From a candidate division WWE3 bacterium CG22_combo_CG10-13_8_21_14_all_39_12 (GTDB lineage: Bacteria; Patescibacteriota; 4484-211; GCA-002791395): a stretch of 21,800 nt of DNA. Shown here one piece after another: positions 6,971 to 12,467 of the stretch (its first letter is position 1; each line of letters opens with the position of its first letter). The notes beneath the pieces were generated by a model. The model ran no database searches. It was not told the DNA's origin and saw nothing but the letters and a program-made list of their open reading frames with translations. The translations under genes and the position numbers were made by a program. Where the stretch lies: assembly GCA_002771355.1 (NCBI GenBank), contig PCSU01000014.1, forward strand, positions 1 through 21,800. The letters run 5' to 3'.

Positions 6971-6974
6971 AATT

Positions 6975-7304
6975 GTGCTAGCCAGGTCGCAACGAATGAC
7001 TTCCAAAAAAGATATTCGGTATATACTCTCTCGTGGGAAAAAAATACACACGCCACTTTTTGTAATGCTTATTGTTCCTTCCCATTCCTCAAGTAGTAAA
7101 TATGCTTTTATTGCTGGGAAAAAGGTGGGAAATGCTATTGCCAGGAATCGTGCCAAAAGAGTTCTTCGTGAAGCTGTACGTACCATAACGCCACAACTTA
7201 CTAATCAGTTTAATTACATATTCATTGCTCGCTCACAAACAAAAGAAGTCAAGGTCCTAAAAGTAATAGAAACACTTGAAGGTATACGAAGTAGGATAAA
7301 ATAG
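6975..7304 (+). CDS. rnpA: Ribonuclease P protein component
   Basis: This is the 109-residue protein subunit that helps RNase P RNA bind and trim the 5' leader of pre-tRNA. The N-terminus MLARSQRMTSKKDIRYILSRG fits the usual L.+..R......F..... opening. The RNR signature is clear in GNAIARNRAKRVLREAVR (about residues 51-68), the conserved basic helix that contacts RNA. Length is close to the family norm of 105-125. The start is GTG at 6975, four bases after the rpmH stop. The next in-frame ATG (6996) would remove the conserved opening. There is no ribosome binding site, so coupling to rpmH is likely. Confidence 0.95.
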   Translation: MLARSQRMTSKKDIRYILSRGKKIHTPLFVMLIVPSHSSSSKYAFIAGKKVGNAIARNRAKRVLREAVRTITPQLTNQFNYIFIARSQTKEVKVLKVIETLEGIRSRIK

Positions 7305-7412
7305 TAACGTGAAGTTAGGGTTAAGCGGAAGTGCTTTACAATGCACTTTGTGTTAGGTTTAGAGGCTTTGGGATAATTTGTTGTATATATGTGAATGTAA
7401 AAATATAAAGAT
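7305..7412 (+). other. Gap between rnpA and yidC; no yidD found
   Basis: In many bacteria the small gene yidD sits here. These 108 bases contain no such reading frame. They hold a short hairpin (AAGTGC-TTTACAAT-GCACTT, 7329-7348) without a T-run, and an AT-rich stretch ending TATAAAGAT just before the yidC ATG that could serve as a promoter. Confidence 0.5.
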
Positions 7413-8138
7413 ATGCTTGGCATAATTTGGAATACTATTATTAAGGCGCCTATTGTTACAACTCTATTGTGGCTGACTAATCTTACGGGAAGTGCTGGAA
7501 TTGCAATTATTCTTTTGACCGTTATTATTCAGGTTATTTTTATTCCGCTTAGGGTTCCATCAATTAAGTCTTCTCTTAAAATGAAGAAGATAAAGCCTGA
7601 ACTAGACAAACTAAAAGACACGCATAAAGGTGACAAAATGGCACAGGGGCAAGCGCAGATGGATCTTTACAAGAAACATGGAATTAATCCATGGGGCGGA
7701 ATTTTACCCTTATTGTTATCACTTCCAATTTTAATTGCTCTTTATCAAGTGATAATGACAACGCTTGTTTCGGTAGAAGGATTACCTACTACTTTTTTGT
7801 GGCTTGATGTTACAAAAGCTGACCCTTTTTATATTTTACCTCTACTCGTTGCAGGATCTCAGTTTTTGTCAATGAAACAGTTGACATCAACTCCTCAAAC
7901 AACAGCGGTTGAACAAAAACTCGAGAAAAAGGACGGTTCTGGTGTTGATATGGCGCAGCAAATGCAGACCCAAATGATGTACTTAATGCCCGCTATGACA
8001 GGGTTTATCACGCTTACATTGCCTGCTGGAGTTGGATTGTATTGGATCACTTCGGTCTTATTTGCTATAATACAGCAGAAATTTGTTCAGGAGAAGTTTT
8101 ATGCCGAAGCTGAGCAGACACAACAACATGGATCTTAA
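7413..8138 (+). CDS. yidC: YidC/Oxa1 membrane protein insertase, short form
   Basis: This 241-residue insertase places Sec-dependent and Sec-independent proteins in the cytoplasmic membrane. The first helix pair contains VIIQVIFIPLRVPSIKSSLKM, where R47 corresponds to the conserved positive residue of the hydrophilic groove. MKKIKPELDKLKDTHKGDKMAQGQAQMDLYKKHGINPWGGILPLLLSLPILIALYQVI is the typical C1 coiled hairpin and next helix; GITPW-type NPWGG is conserved. The final helices (LMPAMTGFITLTLPAGVGLYWITSVLFAIIQQ) match the family. The large periplasmic domain of proteobacterial YidC is absent, as in Gram-positive and CPR homologues. Its end overlaps jag, and an internal promoter for jag lies near its 3' end. 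Confidence 0.96.
   Translation: MLGIIWNTIIKAPIVTTLLWLTNLTGSAGIAIILLTVIIQVIFIPLRVPSIKSSLKMKKIKPELDKLKDTHKGDKMAQGQAQMDLYKKHGINPWGGILPLLLSLPILIALYQVIMTTLVSVEGLPTTFLWLDVTKADPFYILPLLVAGSQFLSMKQLTSTPQTTAVEQKLEKKDGSGVDMAQQMQTQMMYLMPAMTGFITLTLPAGVGLYWITSVLFAIIQQKFVQEKFYAEAEQTQQHGS
8063..8093 (+). promoter_or_regulatory. Internal promoter and ribosome binding site for jag
   Basis: Inside the yidC 3' end, TGCTATAAT (8063-8071) is a textbook extended -10. The predicted start near 8078 gives a short leader holding AGGAG (8089-8093), seven bases before the ATG at 8101. These signals decide for the 8101 start over the alternative ATG at 8128. Confidence 0.5.
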
Positions 8139-8604
8139 AACAATACAAGAACTACAAGGTAAGGTAGAAGAGATTTTACAGTTAATGGGGGTTTCATATA
8201 TTACTCCAGAAGTTTCTTTTGGTGACTCCGAAGCTGTTTCAGTAGAGCTTACTGTTAGTGAGGATTCTGAGGAAGGGGCAGGAATAATTATTGGTAATCA
8301 TGGGGAAACTCTGCTCGCCCTTGAATACATTGTTGCACTCATTTTAAATAGTGGTTCCGAGGGGGAATGGAGAAGAGTTGAGGTTGATATTGATGGATAT
8401 CGAAAACGAAGAGAACAAGAGCTTTCCGAGCTTGCACACCGAATGGCCCAAAAAGCACTTGAATCTCATCAAGAGATTCACCTTAAACCAATGTCACCAG
8501 CTGACCGTCGAATTGTTCACACAAATCTTTCAAAAATTACAGGCATTACAACTGAGTCCGATGGCCAAGGTCGTAGTCGACATATTGTAATTAAGCCGGA
8601 ATAA
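8101..8604 (+). CDS. jag: Jag/KhpB RNA-binding protein (KH and R3H domains)
   Basis: From the ATG at 8101 this is 167 residues. A KH domain carries the GxxG loop as GNHG at 65-68 within GIIIGNHGETLLALEYIV. An R3H domain follows, with R136 and H140 in MSPADRRIVHTNL (R-x-x-x-H) near residues 131-143. The N-terminal Jag domain common in Firmicutes is not present beyond about 30 residues. The protein binds RNA and in other bacteria pairs with KhpA to control cell envelope or division genes. The start at 8101 is supported by AGGAG and an extended -10 upstream; the ATG at 8128 would overlap yidC by just 11 bases and is a reasonable alternative (158 residues). The position after yidC is conserved across bacteria. 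Confidence 0.93.
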   Translation: MPKLSRHNNMDLKTIQELQGKVEEILQLMGVSYITPEVSFGDSEAVSVELTVSEDSEEGAGIIIGNHGETLLALEYIVALILNSGSEGEWRRVEVDIDGYRKRREQELSELAHRMAQKALESHQEIHLKPMSPADRRIVHTNLSKITGITTESDGQGRSRHIVIKPE

Positions 8605-8676
8605 GAGAAGGTTTACGCTTCTTGTTCTCGGATAAACATACCCTATCTTACTTACGTTTTAAAGGAGTGATTATAG

Positions 8677-8682
8677 TACAAT
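8677..8682 (+). promoter_or_regulatory. Possible -10 box of the nfo gene
   Basis: TACAAT lies nine bases before the nfo ATG at 8692, giving an expected leader of about three bases or none. The 87-base gap after jag contains no other gene. Confidence 0.4.
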
Positions 8683-8691
8683 GGCATCACT

Positions 8692-9531
8692 ATGCACATT
8701 GGAGGATTTGTTTCTTCAGCGGGTGGGCTTGATAAAGCTATCGTAAGAGCTACCGAAAATAATTTTGATTCGGCAATGTTTTTTATAGGATCTCCTCAAA
8801 CGTTTAAAATGCCAACACTAACAGATGAAGATGTTAGTTCATATCAACAAAAACTAAAAGGTTCAAATATTTCATCAACCTATGCCCATGCATTATATTT
8901 AGCAAATCTTGCTACTCCTGACAATAAATTGTTTTACAGTTCCGTTTCAGCACTTACAAAAACTATGCAAAATGGTGAAGCTATTAAGCTTAACGGTGTG
9001 ATCTTTCATCTTGGTAGCCATAAAGGAACATCAAGTAAAGAAGGGTTAGATAGGGTTATCAAAGGTATTAAAAAAATTCTTGATACATCACCCGGAAACA
9101 CAAAATTATTGTTAGAAAATGCTGTTGGGCAAGGGGATAAGGTAGGAGTTACGTTTAAAGAACTAGGTTATGTACTCGATGCGTTTACGAATGAGCCTAG
9201 GGTTGGGGTTTGTATAGATACCTGTCACGCGTTTGCAATGGGGTACGATTTTTCAAACCAGTCATTATTTGAGAAAATGCTTGAGGAAATTAACTCACAT
9301 ATTGGTTTTGACAGGCTTGACTGTTTCCACCTTAATGATTCTCAGGGTGAACTTAATTCACATATTGATAGGCATGCAAATATACTTGAGGGTCATATTG
9401 GAAAAGAAGGGTTTGAACGAATCTTATCGGAGCCACATTTTGCATCAAAACCATTTATTTTAGAGGTGCCAGGTGTAGACGGGAACGGTCCGGCGGCTAA
9501 GGATCGACAAACAGTATTAGATCTTTTATAG
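8692..9531 (+). CDS. nfo: Endonuclease IV (AP endonuclease)
   Basis: This 279-residue TIM-barrel enzyme cuts DNA 5' to abasic sites in base excision repair using three zinc ions. All nine metal ligands known from E. coli Nfo appear here, each exactly three positions earlier: H66, H106, E142, D176, H179, H213, D226, H228 and E258. Motifs visible are HALYLANLAT, IFHLGSHKG, LLLENAVGQG, VCIDTCHAFAMGYD, HLNDSQGELNSHIDRH and FILEVPG. Full length, with no sign of decay. It starts a plus-strand group in which the O-antigen ligase-like gene follows after ten bases. There is no evident functional link to that neighbour; shared transcription is likely. Confidence 0.97.
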   Translation: MHIGGFVSSAGGLDKAIVRATENNFDSAMFFIGSPQTFKMPTLTDEDVSSYQQKLKGSNISSTYAHALYLANLATPDNKLFYSSVSALTKTMQNGEAIKLNGVIFHLGSHKGTSSKEGLDRVIKGIKKILDTSPGNTKLLLENAVGQGDKVGVTFKELGYVLDAFTNEPRVGVCIDTCHAFAMGYDFSNQSLFEKMLEEINSHIGFDRLDCFHLNDSQGELNSHIDRHANILEGHIGKEGFERILSEPHFASKPFILEVPGVDGNGPAAKDRQTVLDLL

Positions 9532-9541
9532 AATTAATCAC

Positions 9542-10840
9542 ATGGTACGTACATTTGGTAATACGATAATAAAAACAATTTTTCCTATTCTTTTGGTGGT
9601 GTTTTTTTGGCAGACAAGGATTTCGCTAGGAAATGGAGATGCTCTTTATGACTACTTAATTCCATTTGCCTATTTGTCTAGCATACTAATGGTTGTTCTT
9701 TTTATTGGACATACCTTTATTGACCATTCATGGATTCAAAAATCATGGAAAATCAGTCCCTATATGGTTGCTGCAGCGGTAGGATATTTTGTGGTGGTTG
9801 GGTGGGTTATTCTTGATCGTGGAATCGATACCATTGCTGGTTGGTATTGGTTAATTAACTTTATTATTATTTGTCGGTTCTCATTATGGATGTGGCATGT
9901 TCGCGAAAAATATCCCACGCCCTACATTATGTCAGTTCTATCAGCAGGGCTTATACCATTGGTGGGTATTGGTCTATTGGAAATTATTTTGGGGAAAAGT
10001 ATTGGCCTACAATTTATGGGAGAATGGCAGTTTTCCATGCATAGTCTTGGAGTTTCAACAGCACATATATTCGGCATGGATTTTTTAAGACCGTATGCAA
10101 CGTTCCCACACCCCAATGTTTTTGGGGGTGTCATGGCAGTTTTTTCGTTGTATTGGATCTACCAATGGTTGCAGAAGCGTTTACGAGACGAAAGCATAAA
10201 TACAGCTCTATTTTTTGTAGCTTTATTTATAGGGGGTACGATAATTTCTTGGAGTCTTACTGCAATACTTGCATTAATGATAGGTTTAATATATTACATC
10301 CCGTTACTGAAAAAACTAGGTACACAAAATAAGTTAACAAAAACAGAATATGCTCTTGGAACGCTCGTTATTCTTGTTGGTGGATCTCTTATTGCATATT
10401 ATGTTATGCAGTTATTTATATCTGATTCAATTTCGTTTTTGAGACGGTGGTATCTTAATGATGTAGGAATTTCCATTATTAGAAAATATCCATTTCTTGG
10501 CGTGGGTGTGAGTCAGTCAATATTGTATGTCTCTGAATATTGGAATAATGCCAAGTTACCTCAATTTACCCAGCCTATTCACAATGTATGGATTCTATTA
10601 TGTGCCGAATCCGGAATTGTTGGGATGGGGTTACTCCTTATATCGGGATATTTTGCAATTTTACGCAGATGGAAATATTTACCTTTGTACATAAAGGCAA
10701 TGTGGTTAGCTCTTGTAGTAATTTCACTATCAGATCATTACTTAATAACATTGCAGTCAGGACTTTTGCTTTTGTTCTTGACCGTTGGTCTTTCCTTACG
10801 GTACGATGAGCACAGTGAAACTACATCAGATCATTTTTAA
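9542..10840 (+). CDS. O-antigen ligase / polymerase-like polytopic membrane protein
   Basis: This 432-residue protein has about 10-12 hydrophobic helices along its length. The family signature is in the large loop and following helix: HNVWILLCAESGIVGMGLLL (H347 to about 366; pattern HN..L....E.G..G). Further conserved features are FPHPNVFGG (188-196) and the double Arg in SFLRRWYL (R301, R302), positions where WaaL/Wzy proteins carry functional arginines. The family moves or polymerises undecaprenyl-linked glycans on the outer face of the membrane. Whether this one is a ligase, a polymerase or a glycoprotein oligosaccharyltransferase cannot be told from sequence. Its 3' end overlaps the membrane methyltransferase gene by 35 bases. 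Confidence 0.85.
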   Translation: MVRTFGNTIIKTIFPILLVVFFWQTRISLGNGDALYDYLIPFAYLSSILMVVLFIGHTFIDHSWIQKSWKISPYMVAAAVGYFVVVGWVILDRGIDTIAGWYWLINFIIICRFSLWMWHVREKYPTPYIMSVLSAGLIPLVGIGLLEIILGKSIGLQFMGEWQFSMHSLGVSTAHIFGMDFLRPYATFPHPNVFGGVMAVFSLYWIYQWLQKRLRDESINTALFFVALFIGGTIISWSLTAILALMIGLIYYIPLLKKLGTQNKLTKTEYALGTLVILVGGSLIAYYVMQLFISDSISFLRRWYLNDVGISIIRKYPFLGVGVSQSILYVSEYWNNAKLPQFTQPIHNVWILLCAESGIVGMGLLLISGYFAILRRWKYLPLYIKAMWLALVVISLSDHYLITLQSGLLLLFLTVGLSLRYDEHSETTSDHF

Positions 10841-11390
10841 AGTTATTCAAGAGTTTACCGGTTATATGTGGTATGCCCTCGTTTTTGTATTCATTCTTCC
10901 CTATATGATCATTTTGTTAAGTAGAGGGCTTGACTATCTTATTGGAAGTGCCTTTGGAGTGGAGTTATCTGGAGTTGTATCATTATTTACATTGATTCCA
11001 GATACGGTTTTGCAGCTTATTTCTTTTGCAATAATTGCATTTGGAGTTCTTATAATACTCGAATCAACACTTACGTTGGCACGTGAATCGAGTGGTTTTG
11101 CGTTTTCAATAGCCCCTCATTATCATGTGAATCCGAAAAAATTGTCGCAAAGCGGTTGGTATTCAAAAATGCGTCATCCTATGGCTTTTGCATACATCCT
11201 CATTCTTGTTGGTATCGGGGTATATATTCAGTCCTTGAGCATGGTTTTTTGGTTTGTTCCTCTTTTTGGTGGTTTGTATTTAGAGTATTTATTAATGGTG
11301 GAAGAGAAGCAATTAATGAGGTGGTTTGGTACTGAGTATGATTCGTATAAAACTCAAGTTCCTGCATTAATTCCGAAGTTTCGAAAGTAA
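10806..11390 (+). CDS. ICMT/PEMT-like membrane methyltransferase
   Basis: From the ATG at 10806 this is 194 residues with about four or five membrane helices. The C-terminal half carries the isoprenylcysteine/phospholipid methyltransferase pattern: SGWYSKMRHPMAFAYIL (RHP at 123-125), a helix pair, then EEKQLMRWFGTEYDSYKTQVPALIPKF (E166, E167, Y178, Y181). These residues form the SAM and substrate pocket in the family. Bacterial members methylate lipids or other membrane-embedded acceptors, and the actual substrate here is unknown. An in-frame upstream ATG at 10785 would lengthen the overlap with the preceding gene to 56 bases, so I preferred 10806, though no ribosome binding site discriminates between them. 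Confidence 0.85.
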   Translation: MSTVKLHQIIFKVIQEFTGYMWYALVFVFILPYMIILLSRGLDYLIGSAFGVELSGVVSLFTLIPDTVLQLISFAIIAFGVLIILESTLTLARESSGFAFSIAPHYHVNPKKLSQSGWYSKMRHPMAFAYILILVGIGVYIQSLSMVFWFVPLFGGLYLEYLLMVEEKQLMRWFGTEYDSYKTQVPALIPKFRK

Positions 11391-11434
11391 CTTCTATTGG
11401 ACCAAAGAAGGTTCCGATTCTAAGATAATCACGG

Positions 11435-11440
11435 TATACT
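11435..11440 (+). promoter_or_regulatory. -10 box of the RNase H gene
   Basis: TATACT followed by six bases (ACATGT) and the ATG at 11447; a weak TTCCGA lies 17 bases upstream. It belongs to the same leaderless pattern as six other genes in this window. Confidence 0.55.
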
Positions 11441-11446
11441 ACATGT

Positions 11447-11860
11447 ATGATCGAAATAAAACTATTTACTGATGGAGGGGCTCGTGGGAACCCAGGCCCT
11501 GCCGCTGCAGGAATTGTTATTAACACTCCAGGTAGTGAGGATATTACCTTTGGCCAATACTTGGGTGAAATTACCAATAATCAGGCAGAGTATCAGGCAT
11601 TATTGTTAGGTCTTGATAAAGTTATACAAGAATTTGATGCTCCGGCTGTTAATTTGAGCGTATATATGGACTCAGAGCTTGTTATCAAACAGGTAACTGG
11701 AGAGTACCGCATAAAACATCCAAACCTTATCCCTCTTCATGCCAATGTTTTAGATATGATCAAGAATTTTGCTATGATACAATTCGTTCATATACCGCGA
11801 GAAAATAACAAAAAAGCAGATGCACAGGTAAACGAAACTCTTGATAATCATGACGCTTAA
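11447..11860 (+). CDS. rnhA: Ribonuclease H-like protein (RNase HI family)
   Basis: This 137-residue protein has an RNase H fold, expected to cut the RNA strand of RNA/DNA hybrids with two metal ions. The acidic catalytic residues are in place: D9 in LFTDGGARGNPGPAAAG, E48 in TNNQAEYQALLLGL, D75 in VYMDSELVIKQV and D125 in NKKADAQVNETLD. This form (TDGGARGNPG, NNxAEYxAL, SxLVxxQ) is the RnhA-like subfamily without the basic handle of E. coli RNase HI. The start follows TATACT by six bases. It is the first gene of a three-gene overlapping run: its stop overlaps the Wzz-like gene by 11 bases. A role in R-loop or primer removal is family knowledge, not shown here. Confidence 0.93.
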   Translation: MIEIKLFTDGGARGNPGPAAAGIVINTPGSEDITFGQYLGEITNNQAEYQALLLGLDKVIQEFDAPAVNLSVYMDSELVIKQVTGEYRIKHPNLIPLHANVLDMIKNFAMIQFVHIPRENNKKADAQVNETLDNHDA

Positions 11861-12467
11861 AGAAATAAAAAACCTATTACGTAAAAACCTCAAACAAACG
11901 TGGGGTGTTGCAATAATATTCGGTGTAGTTGCATATGTTGTTGCAATAAATATCCCAACCTTTTATTCTGCAACGTCAAGTTTATATCTTCACAACTCAA
12001 CGGGCGTTCCCACATCAGAATTTACATATGACGGATATTACACGCAGCTTGCAGCAGAAGGGTATACAGATACAGTTGTTGGTCTGTTTGATACGCCTGA
12101 GTTTTCTCAACGTGTTGTAAGGGGTATTTCAGATGGGGAATCATTGAATAACGCTGAACCTAAGGGGTTAAAAGTTGAAAAAGTAGCACCACAAATTATT
12201 TCAGTTACATATGTTTCTGACGACGAAAAGATTGCCCAAGGAATGGTATCCTCAGCGGTTAATACATCTATAAATCTTGTAGACAGGTTGAATCAAGATG
12301 ATGAGGTTCTGTTTTATGTGGAGGTTTTAGAAGAGTCTCCAGTAATTACGCCAATTCATTACTCACCTACACTTATTGCAGTCATTACTTTCGGGTTAGT
12401 TATTCTTTTTGCGAGTGGACTATTAGTAGTACATACATACCTAAGCGGGAATGACCAGACCAAATAG
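11850..12467 (+). CDS. Wzz-like chain-length / polysaccharide co-polymerase-type protein
   Basis: From the ATG at 11850 this is 205 residues. It has the two-helix topology of Wzz/YveK-type proteins: a short cytoplasmic start (MTLKEIKNLLRKNLKQTW), helix 1 at about 22-40, an extracytoplasmic middle beginning PTFYSATSSLYL, and helix 2 at about 176-196 (SPTLIAVITFGLVILFASGLLVV). The phrase FYSATSSLYL after helix 1 is typical of the family. No tyrosine kinase domain follows. Such proteins set glycan length or act in export together with a Wzy-type polymerase, and one such candidate lies nearby (9542-10840). It overlaps rnhA by 11 bases and the SDR-DUF4012 gene by 17. The assignment rests on topology and context. 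Confidence 0.7.
   Translation: MTLKEIKNLLRKNLKQTWGVAIIFGVVAYVVAINIPTFYSATSSLYLHNSTGVPTSEFTYDGYYTQLAAEGYTDTVVGLFDTPEFSQRVVRGISDGESLNNAEPKGLKVEKVAPQIISVTYVSDDEKIAQGMVSSAVNTSINLVDRLNQDDEVLFYVEVLEESPVITPIHYSPTLIAVITFGLVILFASGLLVVHTYLSGNDQTK

Noticed and set aside
7329..7348. Terminator between rnpA and yidC
   Set aside because: The 6-pair stem has an 8-base loop and no T-run downstream on the coding strand.
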